Below, in pieces: positions 29,583 to 38,447 of a DNA stretch of 64,000 bases. The DNA is taken from NCBI RefSeq assembly GCF_013488205.1, contig NZ_CP040908.1, positions 651,501 through 715,500 on the forward strand. Reading direction: 5' to 3'. Origin of the DNA: Empedobacter falsenii. GTDB taxonomy: Bacteria; Bacteroidota; Bacteroidia; Flavobacteriales; Weeksellaceae. Position 1 is the stretch's first letter, and every line of letters starts with the position of its first letter. Both the position numbers and the translations under genes were made by a program. The notes under the pieces are model-generated. The model was given only the letters and a program-made list of their open reading frames with translations, was not told the origin of the DNA and did not search any database.

Positions 29583-30278
29583 ATGAAAATAATAATTATA
29601 GGTTTAGGAAATTTCGGCGCGGCGCTTGGTAAGAAAATGGTAAAGCTTGGTCACGAAATTATCGGTGTTGACAATAATATTCAACGTGTTGAAGCTTTGA
29701 AAGATAAGTTATCCTATACCATTTGTTTAGATGCAACAGATGAATTATCAATTAATAAATTACCACTAAATAATACAGATATTGTAATTGTAAGTATTGG
29801 GGAAAATGAAGGTGCCAATATTATGGCTACTGCTATTTTTAAAAATAAAAATGTAAAACGTTTGATTAGTCGTTCTATCAATTCTTTACACGAAAATGTT
29901 TTGCAAGCAATTGGAGTTACAGAAATTATTCGACCCGAAGCTGAATCTGCAGAACGTTGGACAAAAAAACTAAATGTGAAAGGAGTTGTAGATTCTTTTG
30001 AATTAAACAAAGAGTTTAGCATTATAGAGGTTGTAACACCAAATGAATTGGTTGGAAAAACATTTGATGAAATCCAATTCAAAAAGCAACATAATATTTT
30101 GGTAATGACAATTATTAAAAACAAAGAAGAAGCTAGTTTTTTAGGTCAATATAAAATTGTTCCAGAAGTACAAGGTTTTCCTACATCAAATACAGTAATT
30201 ACAAAAGATGATGTATTGGTAATCTATGGAGCAAATCAAGAAATTTATAAATTCTTAAAGAAATTTAATATTCAATAA
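29583..30278 (+). CDS. Trk/Ktr potassium uptake regulatory subunit (RCK)
   Basis: 231 residues. Rossmann nucleotide-binding RCK_N domain starting KIIIIGLGNFGAALGKKMVKLGHEIIGVD (GxGxxG and the acidic end of strand 2) and an RCK_C domain from about residue 145 (SIIEVVTPNELVGKTFDEI). It would form a cytoplasmic ring gating the upstream membrane subunit by adenine nucleotide binding. Its last 14 bases overlap the convergent minus-strand membrane protein gene. Confidence 0.93.
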   Translation: MKIIIIGLGNFGAALGKKMVKLGHEIIGVDNNIQRVEALKDKLSYTICLDATDELSINKLPLNNTDIVIVSIGENEGANIMATAIFKNKNVKRLISRSINSLHENVLQAIGVTEIIRPEAESAERWTKKLNVKGVVDSFELNKEFSIIEVVTPNELVGKTFDEIQFKKQHNILVMTIIKNKEEASFLGQYKIVPEVQGFPTSNTVITKDDVLVIYGANQEIYKFLKKFNIQ

Positions 30279-30645
30279 TCTTATTCTTAAACTCTAATAC
30301 ATGTGGTTTATGGAATTTTAAGTAAAAAATAATTCCCATAAAATAACAGACAACATCTAATATATCTGCTGTATAATTCGAAGAAAATTTTGGCATAATA
30401 AATTCTAATAAAAGACTCAAAACAAAAGCAGTAATTACCAAATAACTTGTTGGATAAACATAAACTTGATTGTTGTATTTAATTTTCGAAATGATATAAC
30501 TTCCTAAGTGCGTCATAGCAGGTACCGCAAAAATATCAGTTAAATAATGGTTGAGATACTCAATTTCTATGGAATAAATTCGGGTAAGTTTGATAAAAAT
30601 CCAACTCAGAATATAAAAACTAAAATAAGTATCAAACAATTTCAT
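30265..30645 (-). CDS. small four-helix membrane protein
   Basis: 126 residues, about four hydrophobic segments, for example VITAFVLSLLLEFIMP and DVVCYFMGIIFYLKF, with the charged motif IYSIEIEYLNHYLTDIFAVPAMTH in the first loop. I do not recognise a characterised family; the layout recalls VanZ-like or citrate-transporter-named small proteins in flavobacteria. It follows a 38-codon membrane ORF by three bases and overlaps the convergent potassium regulator gene. Confidence 0.65.
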   Translation of the reverse strand: MKLFDTYFSFYILSWIFIKLTRIYSIEIEYLNHYLTDIFAVPAMTHLGSYIISKIKYNNQVYVYPTSYLVITAFVLSLLLEFIMPKFSSNYTADILDVVCYFMGIIFYLKFHKPHVLEFKNKIIEY

Positions 30646-30648
30646 TTT

Positions 30649-30765
30649 TTAGACAACAACAAGTATTATTAACACACAAAAAGCCCCAAGAATCATCAAA
30701 AATAGGAAGAAAGCATCGTCTATTAATTTTTGAGAGGCACTTCGTTTATCTTTTTTTTCTTTCAT
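30649..30765 (-). CDS. 38-residue membrane microprotein
   Basis: Starts MKEKKDKRSASQKLIDDA, then one strongly hydrophobic helix (FFLFLMILGAFCVLIILVVV) and stop. The stop is three bases from the ATG of the four-helix membrane gene, as in an operon, and TACTTTTG at 30788-30781 gives a -7 element 16 bases upstream. The positive N-terminus predicts an inside-in N-terminus. Function unknown. Confidence 0.6.
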   Translation of the reverse strand: MKEKKDKRSASQKLIDDAFFLFLMILGAFCVLIILVVV

Positions 30766-30898
30766 ATGCTAACTTTGTGACAAAAGTATTTAATTCATCT
30801 CGAATTGCATAAGATGAATGTCATTGTAAAGTTTTTAAAATTGGATAGATTGAATCTTTAAAATATTTTCATAACTTTAAAACAGTAAATGATTGATA

Positions 30899-31237
30899 AT
30901 GAAAATACTTTTATTCTTTCTTTTTCCAATTGCTCTTTTTGCGCAAGAAGTTGCTCAGAATGATAATCTTAAAAATAAATTGTTGATGAATTTTGCTCAA
31001 CAATCTGGTTATTTTGATTTTAAGTATTCGCAAGATTTATCGCTTGAAAAGAATAATGAATTAATCTTGGATAATGTGAAGAATTATATTAATCAGCCAA
31101 CAAGTATTTCTCCTTTAAAACCTGTTGTAGAAAGAATTTCTTACGAATATGATGATTCAAAAACATACGGACAAAACTTATTTAGAAGTACTGTACACGA
31201 ATTGTTTTTTAGTAAACCACTGAAATTAGGTAAATAA
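30899..31237 (+). CDS. small secreted protein
   Basis: 112 residues with a signal peptide (MKILLFFLFPIALFAQE, cleavage after FAQ). The mature part is polar with no recognised domain; LRNRL-like or cysteine motifs are absent. ATG 30899 is preferred to the TTG two codons upstream because the signal peptide begins at MKILL. Followed by a weak hairpin terminator. Unknown function. Confidence 0.6.
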   Translation: MKILLFFLFPIALFAQEVAQNDNLKNKLLMNFAQQSGYFDFKYSQDLSLEKNNELILDNVKNYINQPTSISPLKPVVERISYEYDDSKTYGQNLFRSTVHELFFSKPLKLGK

Positions 31238-31268
31238 AAAAAGCCCAATCCTTGAATTGAGCTTTAAA
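31238..31268. terminator. hairpin between small secreted gene and lysA
   Basis: AAAGCCCAAT / ATTGAGCTTT imperfect stem; lies between convergent genes. Confidence 0.5.
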
Positions 31269-31298
31269 ATACTATAAAAATATATAAAAATTCTGAGC

Positions 31299-32510
31299 TT
31301 AGAATTTTATATCCTCTGTTGTTGCGATTAAATCTTGAATTGTTTCGCGACGACGAATTAAATAATCTTTGTCGTCAATTAACAAGACTTCCGCAGGTTT
31401 GAAACGCGAATTGTAATTCGAAGCCATCGAGAAACAATATGCTCCTGCATTGTGGAAACACAACACATCTCCTTCGCTAATTTCATTTATTTTACGATTC
31501 GATCCAAACGTATCTGTTTCACAAATATATCCCACAACTGTGTAATAACGGCTACGACCTTCTGGATTTGAAATATTTTCAATTTCGTGATGAGCACTAT
31601 AAAACATTGGACGAATTAAATGGTTGAAACCTGTATCAATTCCTGCAAAAACAGTAGAAGTTGTTTGTTTCACAACATTTACAGTTGCTAAGAAAGATCC
31701 TGCTTCAGAAACCATATATTTTCCTGGCTCGAACATTAATGTCAAAGGTTTTCCGTACGCTTTTTCGAACTCATTGAAACGAGCTGATAAACGCTCTCCT
31801 AAATATTCAATATCTGTTTCGTCTGCGCCTGGATAGTAAGGAACTTTAAATCCTGATCCAAAATCGATGTAAGATAAATTCTTGAATTCTGCTGCAACTT
31901 CAAATAAAATTTCAGCTCCTTGTAAGAAAACATCAATATCTAAAATATCAGAACCTGTATGCATGTGAACACCATCCAAATGTAAACCTGTATTTTCTAC
32001 AACACGTTTGATATGTGGTAATTGGTGAATAGAAATTCCGAATTTTGAATCAATATGTCCAACCGAAATATTTGCATTTCCACCTGCCATAATATGTGGA
32101 TTAATACGCACACAAACTGGATATTTAGGAAAATCTTGACCAAATGTTTCTAAAACAGAAAGGTTATCGATATTGATGCGAACACCTAAATCAATTGCTT
32201 TTTTAATTTCAGCATACGAAACACCATTTGGCGTATAAATGATTTCTTTAGGCTTGAAACCCGCCATTAATCCCAATTCTACTTCTTGAATAGAAACCGT
32301 ATCCAATCCTGAACCAAGTGATTTGAAATACTTTAAAAGATTAAGATTTGTGTTCGCCTTACATGCATAATTTAACTTTAAACGTTTGACTGTAGAAAAT
32401 GCATTTGTCATCTTTTCATATTGCGATCTAATTTTGTTCGCATCATATACATACAAGGGCGCACCATATTTTTGCACCAATTCCAATAGACGTTCTCTAT
32501 TCAGTTCCAT
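31299..32510 (-). CDS. lysA: diaminopimelate decarboxylase LysA
   Basis: 403-residue PLP enzyme for the last step of lysine synthesis. PLP lysine in NYACKANTN (about residue 51), SGLDTVSIQEVELGLMAG after it, the HMHTGSDI phosphate-binding segment near 178, the glycine-rich FGSGFKVPY, and the C-terminal FHNAGAYCFSMASNYNS with the active-site residues of the dimer interface. -7 element TAATTTTG lies upstream at 32556-32549. Monocistronic. Confidence 0.96.
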   Translation of the reverse strand: MELNRERLLELVQKYGAPLYVYDANKIRSQYEKMTNAFSTVKRLKLNYACKANTNLNLLKYFKSLGSGLDTVSIQEVELGLMAGFKPKEIIYTPNGVSYAEIKKAIDLGVRINIDNLSVLETFGQDFPKYPVCVRINPHIMAGGNANISVGHIDSKFGISIHQLPHIKRVVENTGLHLDGVHMHTGSDILDIDVFLQGAEILFEVAAEFKNLSYIDFGSGFKVPYYPGADETDIEYLGERLSARFNEFEKAYGKPLTLMFEPGKYMVSEAGSFLATVNVVKQTTSTVFAGIDTGFNHLIRPMFYSAHHEIENISNPEGRSRYYTVVGYICETDTFGSNRKINEISEGDVLCFHNAGAYCFSMASNYNSRFKPAEVLLIDDKDYLIRRRETIQDLIATTEDIKF

Positions 32511-32672
32511 TTTGTTTATTTTTTTGTTTAAAGTTAAATTTCAGTTGCCAAAATTACGGAATACAAATGGTTTTCTGAAGATAATTCAGAATAAACTTAT
32601 TATAAATCAATAATTTCGAATATTGTTTAAAGATTTAAAAAATATTTCGAATATTATTCGGTAATAAATGTT

Positions 32673-33806
32673 TTAATCCCTCCACCATTCTTTGAAGTGA
32701 AAGACAGAATCGTTCAAATTTAGTGGTTCACCAATCATAGGCGTCAAAATATCGAGCTTATTTTGCTTACCATTCTCTATAATTTTTTCCAAAGGTTCGT
32801 CCCAAGCATGTTTTGCCAAAGCAAATTTTGCAGCATGTACAGGAATAATATGTTTAGCTTTTAAATCGGTAATGATCGCAGGTAAATCTGTTGGTAAAGC
32901 ATGAATGTATTTCCAAGCATCGTTGTATTGTCCATTTTCTAGAATCGCAAAATCAAACGGACCATATTTTTCTCCAATTTCTTTGAAATGCGTATCATAA
33001 CCGCTATCACCACCTAAAAATATTTTTTGCGTAGGTGTTTCCAATACATAAGAAGTCCAAAGTGTTGTATTTCGTTTAAATTTTCTACCAGAAAAATGAC
33101 GAGCTGGTGTAAAAGTAATTTTTAAGTTATTTTTTAATGAAACGCTTGTGTTCCATTCTTCTTCGATTAATTGTTCTGGTAGATAATTCCACTTCTCGAA
33201 ATGTGCGCCAACTCCAAGCGGAAGAATCACTTTCTCCACTTTTGGACGTAATTCTTTCACTGTTTCATAATCCAAGTGATCGTAATGATCGTGTGAAATA
33301 ACCAAATAATCAATCTTTGGGAAATCTTTTGCGTGATACGTATTTGCTCCTTTAAATGCTTTATTGAAAATTGGTAAAGGCGAACCGTAATCACTAAAAA
33401 CAGGATCGATTAGGAAATTAACACCATCCAATTGAATATAATAAGACGAATGTCCCAACCAAATAAATACATTTTCAGATTTATCAATAGATTTGATATC
33501 CGTCTGAATATGCGGAATAGAATCTTTCGGATTGAGTTTTGGATTTTTCGCACCAAAGAAAAAATCCCACATCACTTTTTTGGTATCAAAACCTTCTGCA
33601 AATGCAGGTGTGTGATGAATATTTTGAAATTGTCCATTTTTATACAACTTCGATTGTTTCATTCGTTCCAATCGTTTTCCAGTTGCATCAGCACCAAAAG
33701 TATCCATTTGTAGAATAGCGAAGGTTGCAATTACAAGAATTACAATCAAACTTAATAGGAAGTAAAGCATTCGTTTAAAAACTTTTCGTTTATTGATTTT
33801 TTTCAT
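32673..33806 (-). CDS. membrane-anchored MBL-fold hydrolase
   Basis: 377 residues. One N-terminal transmembrane anchor (FLLSLIVILVIATFAIL) is followed by a metallo-beta-lactamase domain with the metal motif ISHDHYDHLDY, later His in TPARHFSGR, Asp in LGGDSGYD and the final His in IIPVHAAKF. The pattern WLGHSSYYIQLDGVNFLIDPV is typical of UlaG/NAPE-phospholipase D-like proteins. Substrate unknown; anchored at the periplasmic face if translated as predicted. Confidence 0.85.
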   Translation of the reverse strand: MKKINKRKVFKRMLYFLLSLIVILVIATFAILQMDTFGADATGKRLERMKQSKLYKNGQFQNIHHTPAFAEGFDTKKVMWDFFFGAKNPKLNPKDSIPHIQTDIKSIDKSENVFIWLGHSSYYIQLDGVNFLIDPVFSDYGSPLPIFNKAFKGANTYHAKDFPKIDYLVISHDHYDHLDYETVKELRPKVEKVILPLGVGAHFEKWNYLPEQLIEEEWNTSVSLKNNLKITFTPARHFSGRKFKRNTTLWTSYVLETPTQKIFLGGDSGYDTHFKEIGEKYGPFDFAILENGQYNDAWKYIHALPTDLPAIITDLKAKHIIPVHAAKFALAKHAWDEPLEKIIENGKQNKLDILTPMIGEPLNLNDSVFHFKEWWRD

Positions 33807-33866
33807 TAATGATCAAATGTATAAAATTCTTGGATTGCTTTTGAAATAATATATCTTAAGTAAACT

Positions 33867-33880
33867 GTAACATTTGTAAC
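33867..33880. promoter_or_regulatory. Crp/Fnr-type operator, YeeE operon
   Basis: GTAACATTTGTAAC, a near-palindrome of the GTAAC-N4-GTTAC motif. Its centre is 29.5 bases before the -7-like CAACTTTG at 33903-33910, which puts it near -41.5. Confidence 0.65.
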
Positions 33881-33934
33881 TTTCATTTTAATTTTGATTT
33901 ACCAACTTTGTACACGTTTTAGAAAAAATAGAAA

Positions 33935-34483
33935 ATGGAATTTATCTTACAACCTTGGCCATGGTATATTGGCGGACCAATAATCGCAATTGTAATGCTT
34001 TTATTGATTTATTTCGGAAAAAGTTTTGGGTTTTCATCAAATTTCAGAACGATTTGTTCTGCTTTGGGAGGAGGAAAATCATGTGATTTTTTCTCGTTTG
34101 ATTGGAAAGCTCAAAAATGGAATTTATTATTCTTAGTTGGCGCAGTAATCGGAGGTTTTGTTTCGGTACATTTCTTATCAGATAATCAAATTCCTGAAAT
34201 TTCAGATGCTACAATTGCAAAATTGAATACAATGGGATTCGAAAGTGCAGGAAAAGCATATTCTCCGACCGAAATTTTCGAAACGATGTCTGTTAAAAAT
34301 ATTGCTTTATTATTTGTTGGCGGATTATTAATTGGTTTCGGAACGCGCTACGCAGGAGGTTGTACATCTGGGCATGCGATTTCGGGTTTAAGTGATTTGC
34401 AGTTGCCTTCATTAATCGCTGTTATCGGCTTTTTTATCGGTGGACTTTTGATGGTTCACGTTTTGTTTCCTTTAATTTTTTAA
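33935..34483 (+). CDS. YeeE/YedE sulfur transporter, first half
   Basis: 182 residues, about five transmembrane helices. The pore-type motif GTRYAGGCTSGHAISGLSDLQLPS carries the conserved cysteine used by TsuA/YeeE for thiosulfate uptake; the family takes up small sulfur compounds. In Escherichia coli one chain holds both halves; here they are two adjacent genes. First gene of the operator-controlled unit, followed four bases later by the second half. Confidence 0.87.
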   Translation: MEFILQPWPWYIGGPIIAIVMLLLIYFGKSFGFSSNFRTICSALGGGKSCDFFSFDWKAQKWNLLFLVGAVIGGFVSVHFLSDNQIPEISDATIAKLNTMGFESAGKAYSPTEIFETMSVKNIALLFVGGLLIGFGTRYAGGCTSGHAISGLSDLQLPSLIAVIGFFIGGLLMVHVLFPLIF

Positions 34484-34487
34484 TCTC

Positions 34488-34901
34488 ATGAGAAGTTTAG
34501 TTTATATCATATTAGGTGTTATCTTTGGTGTGACCATGTACAAGGCAGAAACAGCCTCTTGGTTTCGTATTTTCGAAATGTTCAATTTTCAATCTTTCCA
34601 CATGTACGGATTTATCGGTTCGGCTTTGGTTGTTGGTTTGATTGGAATACAATGGATGAAAAAGAAAGAAGCAAAAGATATCGATGGTGAAAAAATTGTG
34701 ATTCAACCCAAAACAAAATCAATAGCTCGTTATTTGATCGGAGGAATTTTCTTCGGATTAGGTTGGGCGTTGGTTGGCGCTTGTCCTGGACCAATATTTG
34801 TGTTATTAGGCGCAGGAGTTTATCCAATTTTAATTACAATTGTAGGTGCATTAATCGGTACTTTTCTTTACGGAAAAATTAGAAACAAAATCCCACATTA
34901 A
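34488..34901 (+). CDS. YeeE/YedE-type (DUF6691) sulfur transporter, second half
   Basis: 137 residues, four membrane segments. The key motif GLGWALVGACPGPIFVLLGAG contains the second pore cysteine. Together with the preceding protein it probably forms one sulfur-compound channel in the inner membrane. Two bases separate its stop from the Crp/Fnr start, so all three genes are one operon. Confidence 0.87.
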   Translation: MRSLVYIILGVIFGVTMYKAETASWFRIFEMFNFQSFHMYGFIGSALVVGLIGIQWMKKKEAKDIDGEKIVIQPKTKSIARYLIGGIFFGLGWALVGACPGPIFVLLGAGVYPILITIVGALIGTFLYGKIRNKIPH

Positions 34902-34903
34902 AC

Positions 34904-35533
34904 ATGATAAAAGAGAAAATAGAAGCAACTTATCCATATCAATTTGAAGATGAATTATTGAATGAAATTGATGAATTAGGATCTTTGATAGAATTTAAAG
35001 CGAATGATGTGATGATAGATTTGAACCAATTTATCAAAGGAATGCCAATTCTTTTGAGTGGTGCAATCAAGATTATGCGCGAAGATTTTGATGAAGGAGA
35101 ATTGTTGTTGTATTTTCTCGAAAAAGGAGATACATGTGCCATGACGATGGCGTGTTGTTTGGGTGATAAACAAAGTAAAATACGTGCTGTAGCTGAAACT
35201 GATGGAGAATTGGTAATGATTCCGATTGTAAAAATGGACGAATGGTTGGCAAAATATCCATCGTGGAGACGTTTCATTTTTGATAGTTATAATAATAGAA
35301 TGGAGGAAATGTTGGTAGCGATTGACAATTTAGCTTTCAACGATATGAACGAACGTTTGAAAAAATATCTGTTGGATGTCGCAAGTATCAATAAAGGCAA
35401 AGTAGTGGTAAAAACGCATCAAGAAATTGCTTATGAACTGAATACTTCTCGTGTTGTTATTTCTCGTTTGTTGAAAGCTTTAGAAAAAGAAGGTTTCCTT
35501 CAATTAAACCGAAACGAAATCACGATTAAGTAA
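34904..35533 (+). CDS. Crp/Fnr family regulator of the sulfur cluster
   Basis: 209 residues. An N-terminal cyclic-nucleotide-binding-like beta roll (residues 15-125) and a C-terminal winged HTH with recognition helix TSRVVISRLLKALEKEG. Unlike typical Crp, the effector region has a cysteine cluster DTCAMTMACCLGD, which could sense persulfide or redox state; FNR-type iron-sulfur cysteines at the N-terminus are absent. It is encoded inside the sulfur operon, and three matching operators with fixed spacing occur in front of the neighbouring units, so it is likely their activator. Confidence 0.87.
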   Translation: MIKEKIEATYPYQFEDELLNEIDELGSLIEFKANDVMIDLNQFIKGMPILLSGAIKIMREDFDEGELLLYFLEKGDTCAMTMACCLGDKQSKIRAVAETDGELVMIPIVKMDEWLAKYPSWRRFIFDSYNNRMEEMLVAIDNLAFNDMNERLKKYLLDVASINKGKVVVKTHQEIAYELNTSRVVISRLLKALEKEGFLQLNRNEITIK

Positions 35534-35557
35534 GAAATTATTTAAAAAATATATACA

Positions 35558-35589
35558 AAGGAAGCTCAAGTAGAGAGCTTCCTTTTTTT
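35558..35589 (+). terminator. terminator after the regulator gene
   Basis: AAGGAAGCTC / GAGCTTCCTT stem followed by seven T. Confidence 0.85.
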
Positions 35590-35637
35590 ATTTGAAACAA
35601 CTTATAGTAGAAAATTTTTCTAAAAATAATATCATTT

Positions 35638-35651
35638 GTAACAAATGTTAC
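35638..35651. promoter_or_regulatory. Crp/Fnr-type operator, YeiH gene
   Basis: GTAACAAATGTTAC, perfect palindrome. Centre 29.5 bases before the -7 element TACTTTTG at 35674-35681. Confidence 0.75.
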
Positions 35652-35701
35652 AATCTATTTTGATACGGTCAATTACTTTTGTTTTGTATTTCATAAAACA
35701 A

Positions 35702-36619
35702 ATGATTGCCCGTATAGTTTATTTTGGATTATTGCTATTTACTTTTTTTCCTTTTGTAGAGTCGTCTGTGGCGTTACTTTTAGGGATTGGTTATGGTTTA
35801 ATTTTTCAGAATGAATTTGGGGAAATCTCAAAACGATATTCAAAGAAATTATTGAATATTGCAATCATTGGTTTAGGGTTAGGTTTGAATCTTCACGAGG
35901 CAGTTTCGGTAAGTAAAGATGGATTTTTTCTCACTTTTATTTCTGTGTTAAGTGTTTTTACATTAGGATTTGTATTCTACCGATTATTAAAAATCAATAA
36001 GAATACATCGCTGCTGATTACTTCGGGAACTGCTATTTGTGGAGGAAGTGCTATTGCTACAATTTCTTCGGTTTTACAACCAAAAGCGAATCAAATTACC
36101 ATTGCTATGGCAGTTGTGTTTGTATTGAATGCGATTGCGTTAATGGTTTTTCCATTTATCGGACATTATTTTCAGTTATCGCAATATCAATTTGGTTTGT
36201 GGTCGGCAATTGCAATTCACGATACAAGTTCTGTTGTCGGTGCTGCTAAACAATACGGTGAGCAAGCTTTGGAAGTTGCAACAACTGTAAAATTGAGCCG
36301 AACATTATGGATTTTTCCGTTGGCTTTATTAATTGGTTATTTCAACAAAAAAGAGAACTCTTCTTACAAATTTCCTTATTTTATAATTGGTTTTATAGCA
36401 ACAATGCTTATCGCTACTTATTTTCCTCAAGGCGAAAAAGTCTATCATATTTTACAAGGAATTTCGAAACAATTAATGGTCGTTGCTTTATTTATGATTG
36501 GCTCGTTGATTAACTTACAATCCATCAAACAAGCAGGTTTTAAAACCTTATCATACGGAATTTTACTTTGGATTTTTATCTCCATTTTATCTTTGGTTTT
36601 GGTTTTAAATTATTTTTAA
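35702..36619 (+). CDS. YeiH-family putative sulfate exporter
   Basis: 305 residues and about ten transmembrane segments, of the YeiH/PSE (COG2855) family. Family motifs include LNIAIIGLGLGLNLHEAV, TSGTAICGGSAIATIS and AIAIHDTSSVVGAAKQYG. ATG 35702 is chosen because the earlier frame start at 35645 lies inside the operator and upstream of the predicted transcription start; the protein then begins MIARIVYFGLLLF, as relatives do. It may export sulfite or sulfate produced by the persulfide pathway. Confidence 0.82.
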   Translation: MIARIVYFGLLLFTFFPFVESSVALLLGIGYGLIFQNEFGEISKRYSKKLLNIAIIGLGLGLNLHEAVSVSKDGFFLTFISVLSVFTLGFVFYRLLKINKNTSLLITSGTAICGGSAIATISSVLQPKANQITIAMAVVFVLNAIALMVFPFIGHYFQLSQYQFGLWSAIAIHDTSSVVGAAKQYGEQALEVATTVKLSRTLWIFPLALLIGYFNKKENSSYKFPYFIIGFIATMLIATYFPQGEKVYHILQGISKQLMVVALFMIGSLINLQSIKQAGFKTLSYGILLWIFISILSLVLVLNYF

Positions 36620-36646
36620 AATCTTTATTCTCTCTATTTTAAGTCT

Positions 36647-36660
36647 GTAACATTGGTTAC
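36647..36660. promoter_or_regulatory. Crp/Fnr-type operator, persulfide dioxygenase operon
   Basis: GTAACATTGGTTAC, perfect GTAAC-N4-GTTAC arms. Centre 29.5 bases before the -7 element TAACTTTG at 36683-36690. Confidence 0.75.
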
Positions 36661-36733
36661 TGTCGATTGTTTTTTAGCAACTTAACTTTGCTTCAACAAA
36701 TTAGAAAAGGTTAAACTATAAAAATATTATCAT

Positions 36734-38128
36734 ATGTTTTTTCAACACATTTTTGAAAAGTCATTGGCACATTCAAGTTACCTTGTAGGTTGTCAAGCAA
36801 AAGGAGAAGCAATTGTAATCGATCCAAAAAGAGATATTGATACATACTTAAAAATAGCAGAAGAAAATAAGCTGAAAATTACGCATATTGCCGAAACACA
36901 TATTCATGCTGATTATCTTTCTGGTAGTCAAGAGTTGGCTTACGTAACAGGTGCGAAGATGTATTTGTCTGATGAAGGCGGAGAAGATTGGCAATACGAT
37001 TTTGAACATGTCGGATTAAAAAATGGCGATAAAATAGAAGTTGGAAATCTAATTTTTGAGGTGATGCATACACCAGGTCACACGCCAGAAAGTATTAGTT
37101 TTTTGTTGACAGATACGCCTGCGACGAAAGAACCTGTTATGATTTTTACTGGAGATTTTGTTTTTGTAGGAGATATTGGTCGTCCAGATTTATTAGAAGA
37201 AGCAGCTGGATTAATTGGTACTAAAGAAGTAGGAGCGAAGCAGATGTTTGAATCCTTGAAAAAATTTCAAGCATTACCAGATTATCTACAAGTTTGGCCA
37301 GCACATGGAGCAGGTTCTGCTTGCGGAAAAGCTTTGGGTGCTGTAGCAAGTACGACGGTTGGTTATGAGAAAATCAGAAATTGGGCGTTGCAATTTGATT
37401 CGAATGAAAAAGGATTTGTTGATTATTTGTTGGCAGATCAACCCGAAGCGCCAGCTTATTTTGCAATGATGAAAAAGCTGAATAAAACAAAACGTCCTTT
37501 ATTGATCGAAGTTCCGAAATGGGCTAAATTAACATACATCGAATTTGAAAAAGCGAAAGATTTTGGAATGAAAGTGATTGATGCGCGTATCAAAACAGAT
37601 TTTTCTCAATTCCATTTACCAGGAACATTAAATATTCAAAACAATAAAACGTTCAATACATGGATGGGTTGGATGGTAAATTATCAAGAACCAATTGTGT
37701 TGATTGTAGAAGAGGATGAAGTAGAAGAAATGACGCGAAAATTGATGCGAATTGGTTTGGATAATGTCTATGGTTATATTACTCCAACAGATATGTTGAG
37801 TAATTTTAATTCTTTACAATCTTCTATTTTGATCGATGCAGATACAATGGAAAATTACATTGGAAATGATGAGGTTCAGATTTTAGATGTTAGAGGAGAA
37901 GCAGAATTTAAAGAAGGTCATATTGAAGGAGCGAAGCATATATTTGTTGGTTATTTACCAAAAAGATACAATGAACTAGATCCAACTAAAAAAATTGCCT
38001 TGCATTGTCAAGCTGGAGATCGAGCAACGATTGCACAAAGTTTTTTGGAATCGAAAGGTTTTGAAGTTGAAAATTATAGTGGAGGAATTGCTGACTGGAA
38101 ATTGAATCAAAAACCATTAGTTAAATAA
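36734..38128 (+). CDS. persulfide dioxygenase-rhodanese (MBL fold plus rhodanese)
   Basis: 464 residues. ETHE1-like dioxygenase domain (1-250) with iron ligands in ETHIHADYLSGSQ (HxHxD), HTPGHTPE and FTGDFVFVGDIGRPDL. Two rhodanese domains follow: one degenerate near 255-350, and a second ending in the active-site loop ALHCQAGDRA (Cys about residue 420). It would oxidise glutathione or protein persulfide to sulfite. First gene of a three-gene run with the rhodanese and thioredoxin genes; its promoter bears the third operator. Confidence 0.92.
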   Translation: MFFQHIFEKSLAHSSYLVGCQAKGEAIVIDPKRDIDTYLKIAEENKLKITHIAETHIHADYLSGSQELAYVTGAKMYLSDEGGEDWQYDFEHVGLKNGDKIEVGNLIFEVMHTPGHTPESISFLLTDTPATKEPVMIFTGDFVFVGDIGRPDLLEEAAGLIGTKEVGAKQMFESLKKFQALPDYLQVWPAHGAGSACGKALGAVASTTVGYEKIRNWALQFDSNEKGFVDYLLADQPEAPAYFAMMKKLNKTKRPLLIEVPKWAKLTYIEFEKAKDFGMKVIDARIKTDFSQFHLPGTLNIQNNKTFNTWMGWMVNYQEPIVLIVEEDEVEEMTRKLMRIGLDNVYGYITPTDMLSNFNSLQSSILIDADTMENYIGNDEVQILDVRGEAEFKEGHIEGAKHIFVGYLPKRYNELDPTKKIALHCQAGDRATIAQSFLESKGFEVENYSGGIADWKLNQKPLVK

Positions 38129-38129
38129 T

Positions 38130-38423
38130 ATGTTTTTTAAAAAGATTTTAAAAATGTTGACATCAAATTCGAATGTAGAAAATTATCTACAAGAAGGTGC
38201 TTTATTGTTGGATGTTCGTACAAAAGCAGAGTTTTTGGCGGGACATCATGCAGATGCGGTGAATATTCCGTTGCAAGAATTAGAAGTAAGATTAAAGGAA
38301 TTACCAAGCAAAAAAATTGTAACAGTTTGTAGAAGTGGAGCTCGTAGTGCGCAAGCAGTAACAATTTTAAATAAAAATGGATTTGATGCAATAAACGGCG
38401 GTCCTTGGCAAACAATAAAATAA
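38130..38423 (+). CDS. single-domain rhodanese
   Basis: 97 residues. Rhodanese fold with substrate loop VTVCRSGARSAQA (Cys about residue 71) and LLLDVRTKAEFLAGHHADAVNIP. It starts two bases after the dioxygenase stop, so it is co-translated. It would shuttle sulfane sulfur between the dioxygenase and thiol carriers. No signal peptide. Confidence 0.92.
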   Translation: MFFKKILKMLTSNSNVENYLQEGALLLDVRTKAEFLAGHHADAVNIPLQELEVRLKELPSKKIVTVCRSGARSAQAVTILNKNGFDAINGGPWQTIK

Positions 38424-38447
38424 GTGTAATAATATCTAAATTTTAAA

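Noticed and set aside
33935-34901. Frameshifted single YeeE/YedE gene
   Set aside because: Each half has its own start and complete membrane topology with its own cysteine motif; split forms are common in this phylum.
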